From: Rummeliibacillus stabekisii
GTDB taxonomy: Bacteria > Bacillota > Bacilli > Bacillales_A > Planococcaceae
NCBI RefSeq assembly: GCF_007988965.1
Contig: NZ_BJVD01000006.1
Coordinates: 62,001-126,000, forward strand
Direction: 5' to 3'
DNA: 64,000 bases
Under the pieces are notes generated by a model. That model was not told the origin of the DNA and did not search any database. It was given only the letters and a program-made list of their open reading frames with translations. Shown here one piece after another: positions 23,993-31,245 of the stretch. Every line of letters begins with the position of its first letter. The first letter of the stretch is position 1. A program made the translations under genes and the position numbers.

Positions 23993-24768
23993 AAACTATA
24001 GTAACAACAGTGGGAAGGCCCAACCAGCATTCATTTGAATTAGCGGAAAAAGCCTGTAAAGCACTTGAATTACCATTCATCGAAAGAAAGAAGAAGTCTC
24101 TTCAAAAAATAGCGGAAGAACACCATGCAAATTTAATTGTTGCGGGTAAACTCTCATATGAGTATCTTCCATTTGAATCTGAGGAACCTTTTTTCTTTCA
24201 TCCTAGCTCAGCTGCCTTTCGCTTGAAACGGATAGCGAGGGGTGAGCATGAGCCTTTCTTGGATGTAGCCAAACTGCAAAAAGGAGATACCTTTTTAGAT
24301 TGTACGTTAGGGCTTGGCTCGGATAGTATTGTGGCCGCTTATGCAGTAGGTGATATAGGATTAGTCATTGGCTGTGAAGGCAATCCGAATGTAGCGTTTA
24401 TTGTACGTGAAGGCATGCGGTCGTATGACAGAGCGCAATTGCCTCTACTTTCTTGTATGGATTACATACAAGTTGTTAGTAGTTTAGCGATTGACTATCT
24501 TAAACAGCAACAGGATAATGCATTCGATGTCGTTTATATGGACCCTATGTTTGAAGAGACAATAGAGGAGTCAAAAAACTTTTCACCGTTGCGTGTTGCA
24601 GGACTGCAAAATTCATTAACAGATGAATGGGTGGAAGAGGCAAAAAGGGTAGCAAAGAAGCGAATTGTGTTAAAAGCTCATTTCCGTTCTCCGTTGTTTG
24701 ATCAATTTCATTTCACACGAGACATTCGCTATAATGCAAAATTTCATTATGGTGTGATTGAACTATAG
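23980..24768 (+). CDS. ypiP: Class I SAM-dependent methyltransferase, YpiP-like
   Basis: 262 residues from ATG 23980, overlapping brxA by 13 bases, so expression is probably coupled. The N-terminal 90 residues are an accessory domain that starts IKTIVTTVGRPN. The Rossmann domain begins with FLDCTLGLGSDSIVAAYAVG (motif I) and has VVYMDPMFEE (motif IV, D.PF-like). The target is unknown. The gene order brxA-ypiP-ypjP matches the B. subtilis ypiP neighbourhood, which supports the name. Confidence 0.8.
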   Translation: MCGIKTIVTTVGRPNQHSFELAEKACKALELPFIERKKKSLQKIAEEHHANLIVAGKLSYEYLPFESEEPFFFHPSSAAFRLKRIARGEHEPFLDVAKLQKGDTFLDCTLGLGSDSIVAAYAVGDIGLVIGCEGNPNVAFIVREGMRSYDRAQLPLLSCMDYIQVVSSLAIDYLKQQQDNAFDVVYMDPMFEETIEESKNFSPLRVAGLQNSLTDEWVEEAKRVAKKRIVLKAHFRSPLFDQFHFTRDIRYNAKFHYGVIEL

Positions 24769-24792
24769 GCCTGCGATTATTCGCAGGCTTTT
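24769..24792 (+). terminator. Rho-independent terminator of brxA-ypiP
   Basis: GCCTGCGA (24769-24776) pairs with TCGCAGGC (24781-24788), then TTTTG. Confidence 0.8.
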
Positions 24793-24802
24793 GTTATACA
24801 AA

Positions 24803-24829
24803 AAAACAGTGGAAATTATCCACTGTTTT
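24803..24829. terminator. Bidirectional hairpin
   Basis: AAAACAGTGGA pairs perfectly with TCCACTGTTTT. A/T runs on both sides would allow termination in either direction. Confidence 0.6.
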
Positions 24830-24895
24830 CTACTGAATTTCAGGTTTGTAGTTTGTTTTAAAAATTAGGATACTCTAAACTAATGACCAAAACTA

Positions 24896-24938
24896 GCACT
24901 CGGTAAGGGTTTACATCCCTTACTGAGTGCGTTTGTTT
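24896..24938. terminator. Strong hairpin between ypiP and a reverse small ORF
   Basis: GCACTCGGTAAGGG (24896-24909) pairs with CCCTTACTGAGTGC (24917-24930) with one G-T type mismatch, then GTTTGTTTT. It also lies just past the end of the reverse-strand gene at 24949-25020. Confidence 0.7.
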
Positions 24939-24948
24939 TATAATCGCA

Positions 24949-25020
24949 TTAGTCTGTAATACAAAGAGACATTAAATAGAATAATAGCAATAAAAATCCG
25001 ATACCCATTGCGATTGACAT
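24949..25020 (-). CDS. 23-residue hydrophobic peptide
   Basis: ATG 25020 on the reverse strand follows a consensus AGGAGGG by 8 bases. The product is MSIAMGIGFLLLLFYLMSLC plus three residues, a single membrane helix, ending at TAA 24951-24949. Its upstream leader (25030-25165) contains two clean hairpins, and a strong hairpin follows its end. Such tiny membrane peptides are often missed. No family is known to me. Confidence 0.5.
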   Translation of the reverse strand: MSIAMGIGFLLLLFYLMSLCITD

Positions 25021-25265
25021 AAAATTTGCCCTCCTTTTGTACAAAAACGAACGCTTTATTTTGCATTAAGGGCAGTGAATAATTAAAAATGAAGCCCGTA
25101 AATGCCCGAATGGTTCTACTACCAATCTGATTGTCCCAGATTGCAGTGTCACTTTATTTCTACTATATTGTACAATGATTTAGAAAAAGATGAAACCTTT
25201 ACTTCTGATTTTCGTATATACTAATAAGTGAAAAGACAATATTTGTTCAACGGCAGGTGAAAAGT

Positions 25266-25847
25266 ATGAGAAATAAACTTCAAAAACTCCTTGTATCAAC
25301 AGTCGCCGTTCTGACTTTAGGTGTTATCACATCTAATCACTCCATTTGGGAAAACTTATTAGAACACGGCGAAAGTCATAAAACGCCTTATACAAAAGAT
25401 GTTTCAAAAGAATACATACAACATGCTCAGCCAGAAGTAGACCAATTCACAATGTCTGGTCAGCTAATAGATCAAGCAAAAGAACAATCTTATTTAAAAT
25501 TTGGGAATCGTATTGGTCCTAAGATAAGCAATGAATTTGATCATATTATATTTCCCAAGATTGAGGAAGCTATTCATATGACAGTGGATCATCTGAATGT
25601 CAACGAGATGCGTGACTTGGCGATGACTGAAAAACCAAGTGGCGACTATTCTGAAAAGATTTTTCATATTTATCAAGCATCATCAGGACAAGATATGATT
25701 CGTTTCCATGTACGTACGGAACGCAGACCAGTAGATGGCTATTACTATAATTTTCATTATCACACCTATAAAGACAAATTTGCTTCTCATAACAATCTAG
25801 GTGAGATTTATTGGTCTAAAGATACACCACCAAAATGGTTAAGTTAA
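25266..25847 (+). CDS. ypjP: YpjP-like protein
   Basis: 193 residues from ATG 25266, with AGGTG upstream (a GTG at 25257 is also in frame). The N-terminus is a basic region and hydrophobic stretch (KLLVSTVAVLTLGVIT), so it is probably membrane-anchored or exported. The body has FGNRIGPKI..EFD..IFPKIE and ends in TYKDKFASHNNLGEIYWSK, a pattern I associate with the B. subtilis YpjP family. Position between ypiP and thyA agrees. Function is unknown. Confidence 0.7.
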   Translation: MRNKLQKLLVSTVAVLTLGVITSNHSIWENLLEHGESHKTPYTKDVSKEYIQHAQPEVDQFTMSGQLIDQAKEQSYLKFGNRIGPKISNEFDHIIFPKIEEAIHMTVDHLNVNEMRDLAMTEKPSGDYSEKIFHIYQASSGQDMIRFHVRTERRPVDGYYYNFHYHTYKDKFASHNNLGEIYWSKDTPPKWLS

Positions 25848-26261
25848 ATTCTGAATATTAAAGAAAATATTTATGAACTCAATAGAAATATACGTTATCT
25901 ATATTTCTACCAATTACTTTAAAACATCTTATCTTTTGTATTAACAGTTAGTCAGTAAAGATAAGTTTGTGAATGGCTTCTTTTTTAAAAGGAAACAAGT
26001 ACTTTAACACAGATATGCTTGTGAAGATTTGGCGTTAATAGAAAAAACAAAAAGCTAAATTGTTAAATAAAAGCCAGATGCAAAGTAAAAATGCATCTGG
26101 CTTTTAATATTATTTATAATAGATATCTTTTAGTAAATGTATGTACATAGAGTGCTAACTAAAGAATTGAAAGTTAATACTATCTGTCTTTTTGTTTTAT
26201 TTTACGTCATTTCTCGTCAATGTTATCATGAAATAGATAAATAAATTGGAGGCTATACTTA
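25848..26261. other. Intergenic region before thyA
   Basis: About 410 bases. Apart from the terminator at 26070-26110 I see only AT-rich sequence. The thyA promoter presumably lies between 26110 and 26240. Confidence 0.5.
26070..26110 (+). terminator. Rho-independent terminator
   Basis: AAAGCCAGATGCA (26070-26082) pairs perfectly with TGCATCTGGCTTT (26092-26104). Confidence 0.9.
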
Positions 26262-27206
26262 ATGAAACAATACCAAGACCTTTGCCGCCATATTCTAGAA
26301 AACGGAATCGAAAAGGGTGACCGTACAGGGACTGGCACAATTAGCGTGTTTGGCTATCAAATGAGATACGATTTGCAAGAGGGTTTCCCCTTAATGACAA
26401 CTAAGAAAACCTCTTTCCGATTAATTGCAACCGAGTTGTTATGGTTTTTAAAAGGTGATACGAATGTACGTACACTAATCGAAGAAAACAATCATATTTG
26501 GGATGAATGGGCTTTTGAAAAATGGATTAAAAGTGATGCATATGAGGGGCCTGATATGACAGACTTTGGGCATCGTGTATTAACAGATGAGACGTTTAAA
26601 AAACAATATGAAGAACAGATGGCCAATTTTCAACAGAGAATATTAGAAGATGAAGCATTCGCAAAGGAATTCGGTGATCTTGGTCCTGTTTATGGCAAAC
26701 AGTGGCGCTCATGGCCTGACGGTATGGGTGGAACGATAGACCAAATACAAAATGTCATTGAATCAATTAAGAAGAATCCTGATTCCAGACGGCATATTGT
26801 AACAGCTTGGAATCCTGCAGAAGTAGAGGACATGGCGCTGCCTCCATGCCATTCATTCTTTCAATTTTATGTAGCGGAAGGTAAACTCTCTTGCCAACTA
26901 TATCAACGAAGTGCAGATGTTTTTCTAGGTGTTCCTTTCAACATTGCTTCGTATGCACTTCTTACCCATTTAATCGCTAAAGAATGTGGTCTAGAAGCTG
27001 GGGATTTTGTTCATACGCTGGGTGATGCTCATTTATATAAAAATCACTTGGATCAAGTGAAGGAACAACTTTCACGCAAACCCAAGACATTGCCAAAGCT
27101 TGTTATTAAGACGGACAAGAATTCAATTTTTGATTATGAAACCAAAGATTTGGCTATAGAAGGATATGACCCTTACCCGCGCATAGCAGCGCCTATTTCT
27201 GTCTAA
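26262..27206 (+). CDS. thyA: Thymidylate synthase (long ThyA form)
   Basis: 314 residues. It converts dUMP to dTMP with methylene-tetrahydrofolate. Catalytic Cys196 sits in [13 protein letters not shown], the dUMP-phosphate Arg21 in DRTGTGT, and [11 protein letters not shown] and [17 protein letters not shown] are intact. A roughly 50-residue insert at about 88-140 ([12 protein letters not shown] onward) is the same type as in the 316-residue Lactobacillus casei enzyme and is absent from the 264-residue B. subtilis ThyB and E. coli enzymes. AGGAGG-like GGAGG precedes ATG. dfrA follows 12 bases later. Confidence 0.96.
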   Translation: MKQYQDLCRHILENGIEKGDRTGTGTISVFGYQMRYDLQEGFPLMTTKKTSFRLIATELLWFLKGDTNVRTLIEENNHIWDEWAFEKWIKSDAYEGPDMTDFGHRVLTDETFKKQYEEQMANFQQRILEDEAFAKEFGDLGPVYGKQWRSWPDGMGGTIDQIQNVIESIKKNPDSRRHIVTAWNPAEVEDMALPPCHSFFQFYVAEGKLSCQLYQRSADVFLGVPFNIASYALLTHLIAKECGLEAGDFVHTLGDAHLYKNHLDQVKEQLSRKPKTLPKLVIKTDKNSIFDYETKDLAIEGYDPYPRIAAPISV

Positions 27207-27218
27207 GGAGATGAATTT

Positions 27219-27698
27219 ATGATTTCATTAATTGTAGCGCATGATGAAAATCGAGTGATTGGTTATCAAAATAAAATTCCTTGGTATTTGCCAGAGGATC
27301 TTGCATTTTTCAAAAAAACAACAATGGGTAAACCAATGATTATGGGGCGTAAAACATTTGAATCTATCGGCAAGCCATTGCCTGGAAGAACAAGCATTGT
27401 TGTGACAAGAGATCCATTATATCAAGTAGAAGGTGCAACGGTTGTACATTCTTTTGAAGAAGCTTTGAAAGAAGCAGAAAAAGAAAACAAAGAAATTATG
27501 GTAATCGGTGGAGAGCAATTATTTAAAATGGCGCTTCCAGTTGCAGATATCTTGTATATAACGAAAATACAACATGCCTTTAAAGGGGATACATACTTCC
27601 CGGTCTATGGCGATGAATGGAAGAAAGTTTCTGAGTCAGAGATACATGAAACAGAAGACCATATCAAATATTCTTATATTGTCTATAAAAAATCATAA
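27219..27698 (+). CDS. dfrA: Dihydrofolate reductase
   Basis: 159 residues, full length. IPWYLPEDLAFFKKTTMGKP carries the catalytic acid at Asp27, and IMGRKTFESIG and IMVIGGEQLF are the NADPH-binding loops. It regenerates the tetrahydrofolate consumed by ThyA, so the 12-base gap and shared operon make metabolic sense. AAGGAGA precedes ATG 27219. No unusual substitutions in the trimethoprim site can be judged by eye. Confidence 0.95.
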   Translation: MISLIVAHDENRVIGYQNKIPWYLPEDLAFFKKTTMGKPMIMGRKTFESIGKPLPGRTSIVVTRDPLYQVEGATVVHSFEEALKEAEKENKEIMVIGGEQLFKMALPVADILYITKIQHAFKGDTYFPVYGDEWKKVSESEIHETEDHIKYSYIVYKKS

Positions 27699-27921
27699 CT
27701 TAAAATAACGTAGAATATCTATAGTGGATATGGGTAATCATTTAATTATGGTGTTATTAAACTTTCAAGGTATCTCTGCATATTGTATAGATAAATACTT
27801 CACAAAAAGTTCTTATTCTCCCCCAAACAATTGACAAATGTCACATGTTTGAACAGCTGTAGACGGGTAAAATAAAGTATAAATACTTAAAACAGTGGAT
27901 GGAATAAAAGGAAGTGTCATT

Positions 27922-28761
27922 ATGGGACGAATTCAAATTGTAACAGATTCGACTGGAGAATTAACTAAAAGTGAAATTGAACTATACAACATTCATGTGG
28001 TACCGCTATCAATTCAAATAAATAATGAAACATATATAGATGGTGTTAATTTAAATCCGATTGAATTTTTAGAAAAAATGGCAGAGTCTACTGAATTGCC
28101 TAAAAGCTCTCAGCCAGCAGTAGGGGTGTTTAAAGAGTTATTTGATGAGATTGGGAAGAATGGCGATGAAGTATTAGTTATTACTATGACGGGAAGTATG
28201 AGCGGCACCGTGAAATCTGCGGAAGCTGCAGCTACCATGACTGATACAAATGTAGTCGTTGTTGATTCTCGATTTACTTCATTTGGGCTTGGCTTTCAGG
28301 TGCTAGAAGCAGCACAGATGGCTAAAGAAGGCAAAAGCATGGATGAGATTTTACAAAGAATCGACTATGTGCGAGAACATACCCACCTTTTTGTTGTAGT
28401 AGATACACTAGAAAACCTGGTTAAGGGCGGACGTATCGGAAAAGGGATGGGCATGATCGGTTCTTTATTAAACATTAAACCGATTGCCAACTTAGAGACA
28501 GGCGACTATAATCCTGTAGCAAAAGTGCGAAGCCATAAACAAGTAGTCAAATATCTAACCAATCAATACATCCAAGACACAGAGGGACGTGTTGTTCGAG
28601 GTGTTGGCATTGCACACGCAAATGGTTTAGAGATGGCAAACCCTCTAAAAACTAGGATTGAAGAGACAGGCTATCATGATGTAAAATTTGGCTATACGTC
28701 GCCAATTATTAGTACACATACAGGGCCAGGTGCAATTGGCTTTTCTTACTATACTGATTAA
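27922..28761 (+). CDS. degV: DegV family fatty-acid-binding protein
   Basis: 279 residues from ATG 27922, with AAAGGAAG upstream; a GTG at 27895 is in frame but has no site. IVTDSTGELTKSEIE opens the protein, TMTGSMSGTVKSA is the conserved lipid headgroup loop, and VVDTLENLVKGGRIGKG is diagnostic. DegV/FakB proteins bind fatty acids for phosphorylation by FakA. It lies alone after thyA-dfrA with a terminator behind it. The same neighbourhood in B. subtilis carries degV. Confidence 0.9.
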   Translation: MGRIQIVTDSTGELTKSEIELYNIHVVPLSIQINNETYIDGVNLNPIEFLEKMAESTELPKSSQPAVGVFKELFDEIGKNGDEVLVITMTGSMSGTVKSAEAAATMTDTNVVVVDSRFTSFGLGFQVLEAAQMAKEGKSMDEILQRIDYVREHTHLFVVVDTLENLVKGGRIGKGMGMIGSLLNIKPIANLETGDYNPVAKVRSHKQVVKYLTNQYIQDTEGRVVRGVGIAHANGLEMANPLKTRIEETGYHDVKFGYTSPIISTHTGPGAIGFSYYTD

Positions 28762-28768
28762 TTTAGGC

Positions 28769-28793
28769 GGCAGGGAAGTTCCCTGCCTTCTTT
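28769..28793 (+). terminator. Rho-independent terminator
   Basis: GGCAGGGAA (28769-28777) pairs with TTCCCTGCC (28779-28787), then TTCTTTC. Confidence 0.85.
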
Positions 28794-28835
28794 CATTTTG
28801 AGCGACAGAGCCGATGTGAAAGGAGGGCAAAAATA

Positions 28836-29651
28836 ATGAAAAAGTGGATAGTTTATTTGCTGTCTGTTGTAATGCTCGCTGGCTGTGAAACACAGGACGC
28901 CGTGCATAATATAAAAGAAGAAACCAAAAAAATATTGGTGACACAAATGTTTAAACCCAAGGATGTCCAGTACGTAGCACTCGGGGATTCGCTAACCGAG
29001 GGAGTAGGCGATGAAGCGGAAAATGAAGGATATGTTGGCCGTTTAAAAAACGATATGGAAACATGGCAAGGCGTAAAATCTGTGACTATTCATAATGAAG
29101 CCAAAAAAGGTAGAAGAAGCGATCAACTCATTGATCAATTACAATCTGGGAAGCTTGATGATACACTGAGAAAAGCTAATATAATCACGTTGACTATTGG
29201 CGGCAATGATTTAATGAAGATTGTACGTGAACATATCACAGAATTAAAAAAGAAAGACTTTGATAAAGGAAGACCCAAATTTCAGCAGCGTTATGAGACC
29301 ATAATGCAAATGATTAGGGAACGTAATCCCATAGCTCCTATCATCTTGATCGGTGTATATAATCCGTTGACGATCTTTACCAAAGAAGAGTCGGAAATGA
29401 ACACGATCATGGATGAATGGAATTCTGATATTAGAGGCTTTGCGGATGATGATCCATATGCTGTTTTTGTAAATGTAGAGGATTTATTTGATACAAACGC
29501 GAATTTGGTTTATCATACTGATTTCTTTCATCCCAATGCTAGAGGGTATGATCAAATGACTGCTCGCATTATCGAAACACTTGAAGAAGAAAATCTAAAA
29601 AAACTATCACAAGGACAATTTGATTTTCAGGAGGATAGTATAGATGAATAA
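28836..29651 (+). CDS. ypmR: Lipoprotein GDSL-type lipase/esterase, YpmR-like
   Basis: 271 residues. The signal is MKKWIVYLLSVVMLAGC with lipobox Cys17, so the mature protein is a membrane-anchored lipoprotein. The SGNH blocks are clear: catalytic Ser52 in ALGDSLTEG, Gly/Asn in TIGGNDLM (Asn124), and the Asp229/His232 pair in TDFFHPNARGYD. It hydrolyses an ester, perhaps a membrane or wall lipid. It overlaps ypmS by 8 bases, as in other Bacillales. Confidence 0.88.
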   Translation: MKKWIVYLLSVVMLAGCETQDAVHNIKEETKKILVTQMFKPKDVQYVALGDSLTEGVGDEAENEGYVGRLKNDMETWQGVKSVTIHNEAKKGRRSDQLIDQLQSGKLDDTLRKANIITLTIGGNDLMKIVREHITELKKKDFDKGRPKFQQRYETIMQMIRERNPIAPIILIGVYNPLTIFTKEESEMNTIMDEWNSDIRGFADDDPYAVFVNVEDLFDTNANLVYHTDFFHPNARGYDQMTARIIETLEEENLKKLSQGQFDFQEDSIDE

Positions 29652-30225
29652 ATGGAAAATAGCCTTTCTATTGCTCTTTACACTTGTGATTGTAGCTATT
29701 GTATCATTCTTCTATTTAATTACAAGACCGATTGATACAACACCTAATCCAACTGTTAAGCAATTACCCAATGGCAGTCATTTAGAAGTACAAACGACCA
29801 AAAAAGATTTTGAAAATATGGCAAATCGATTGATTGAAAGTTCGATGAAAACGTCTAAAATTCCAGTCACAATGGAAGTTGATCAAGATGTCACATTAAA
29901 CAGTACATTGACCGTATTTGAAATGGAATTGCCCATTACCATGACGTTTGAACCTTCATTAGAAGAGGGTAATTTACTCTTGAAACAAAAAACTGTGGAA
30001 GTCGGCATGCTTGATATACCGCCAAATACAGCTCTCAAACTATTGAAGGACTCCGTTGATTTGCCTAGCTGGATGGTGATTCAGCCGAAAGAAGAACAAA
30101 TTTATTTTAATCTTACGGATATTGATATCCCTCTTGGTGAAAACTTAATAGGGCATGTACAAGCAAAAGAATTCAATTTAGATAAGAATCGCATTATACT
30201 TGATGTAATCATTCCTACTAAATAG
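29644..30225 (+). CDS. ypmS: YpmS family membrane-anchored protein (DUF2140)
   Basis: 193 residues starting within the end of ypmR. One N-terminal helix (WKIAFLLLFTLVIVAIVSFF) anchors an extracytoplasmic domain of about 160 residues that is beta-rich and contains QLPNGSHLEVQTTKKDFE and the C-terminal NRIILDVIIP strand. YpmS proteins partner with YpmR in Bacillales; their biochemical role is not established. There is no catalytic motif. Confidence 0.85.
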   Translation: MNKWKIAFLLLFTLVIVAIVSFFYLITRPIDTTPNPTVKQLPNGSHLEVQTTKKDFENMANRLIESSMKTSKIPVTMEVDQDVTLNSTLTVFEMELPITMTFEPSLEEGNLLLKQKTVEVGMLDIPPNTALKLLKDSVDLPSWMVIQPKEEQIYFNLTDIDIPLGENLIGHVQAKEFNLDKNRIILDVIIPTK

Positions 30226-30239
30226 GGAGGGCGTAATAT

Positions 30240-30773
30240 ATGTCAACATCTATTGCAACATTTGCAGGAGGCTGTTTCTGGTGTATGGTAAAACCATTTG
30301 ATGAACAGTCAGGTATTGAATCCGTCATATCAGGCTATACAGGAGGTTATGTTGAAAACCCAAGCTATGAACAGGTATGCACAGATTTAACTGGTCACTA
30401 TGAAGCAGTACAAATTACATTTGATCCAGAAGTTTATCCATATGAAAAGTTAGTTGAAACATTCTGGACCCTTATCGATCCAACCGATGCAGGCGGCCAG
30501 TTTCATGATCGAGGCAAATCCTATATGACAGCGATATTTTATCATGATGAAGATCAAAAGAGAATTGCAGAAGAGTCTAGAAAGAGACTAGAGGAATCAG
30601 GGAAATTTAATAAACCCATTGCGACGAAAATATTAGAAGCTAAAAAGTTCTATCCAGCCGAGGATTATCATCAACATTATTATAAAAAAAACCCGACTCA
30701 TTACGAGCTTTATTCCATTGGGTCAGGAAGAACAGCATTTCAACAGCAAAATTGGGGGTCTCATAATGAATAA
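30240..30773 (+). CDS. msrA: Peptide methionine (S)-S-oxide reductase MsrA
   Basis: 177 residues. The active site GGCFWC holds catalytic Cys12. [29 protein letters not shown] and [10 protein letters not shown] are family hallmarks. It reduces the S form of oxidised methionine. It overlaps msrB by eight bases (msrB ATG 30766), so the two are co-translated. GGGAGGGC precedes the start. It probably defends against oxidative damage together with BrxA nearby. Confidence 0.95.
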   Translation: MSTSIATFAGGCFWCMVKPFDEQSGIESVISGYTGGYVENPSYEQVCTDLTGHYEAVQITFDPEVYPYEKLVETFWTLIDPTDAGGQFHDRGKSYMTAIFYHDEDQKRIAEESRKRLEESGKFNKPIATKILEAKKFYPAEDYHQHYYKKNPTHYELYSIGSGRTAFQQQNWGSHNE

Positions 30774-31197
30774 AGAGGACAAATTGAAAGAGTTAACGCC
30801 GCTGCAATACCATGTTACTCAAGAAAGAGGGACAGAAGCTCCTTTCACAAATGAATATGATGAGCATTTTGAAGAAGGGATTTATGTAGACATTGTTTCT
30901 GGAGAACCGCTCTTTACGTCGAAAGACAAATATAACTCAGGGTGTGGTTGGCCTGCATTTACTAAACCTATAAAAGAGGAACAAGTTTCCGAGCATAAAG
31001 ATACAAGCTTTGGTATGCAGCGTGTAGAAGTACGTAGTAAAGAGGGAGATTCTCATCTTGGTCACGTATTCCCAGACGGGCCACAAGAAACAGGTGGACT
31101 TCGTTATTGCATTAACTCAGCAGCTCTTCGTTTCATCCCAAAAGAAGATTTAGCTTCTGAAGGCTATAGCGAATATGAAAAGCTGTTTGATTTATAA
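30766..31197 (+). CDS. msrB: Peptide methionine (R)-S-oxide reductase MsrB
   Basis: 143 residues from ATG 30766, with TTGGGGG upstream. [11 protein letters not shown] carries catalytic Cys115, and SGCGWPAF carries the recycling Cys60. The two CxxC pairs that bind zinc in many MsrBs are absent, as in the B. subtilis enzyme. It reduces the R form of oxidised methionine, complementing MsrA. It ends at a strong bidirectional terminator shared with the convergent gene. Confidence 0.95.
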   Translation: MNKEDKLKELTPLQYHVTQERGTEAPFTNEYDEHFEEGIYVDIVSGEPLFTSKDKYNSGCGWPAFTKPIKEEQVSEHKDTSFGMQRVEVRSKEGDSHLGHVFPDGPQETGGLRYCINSAALRFIPKEDLASEGYSEYEKLFDL

Positions 31198-31209
31198 GCA
31201 CGATAAAAG

Positions 31210-31243
31210 AAGGCAACAGCGCAATACAGCGTTGTTGCCTTTT
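31210..31243. terminator. Bidirectional terminator between msrB and the c-di-GMP gene
   Basis: AAGGCAACAGCGC (31210-31222) pairs with GCGTTGTTGCCTT (31229-31241) with one mismatch. Confidence 0.85.
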
Positions 31244-31245
31244 GG

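Noticed and set aside
25078-25165. Purine or preQ1 riboswitch suspected from a CCGTAAA and GGTTCTAC-like string before ypjP.
   Set aside because: The required junction sequences and stems do not line up on either strand. Only simple hairpins remain, reported with the small peptide gene.
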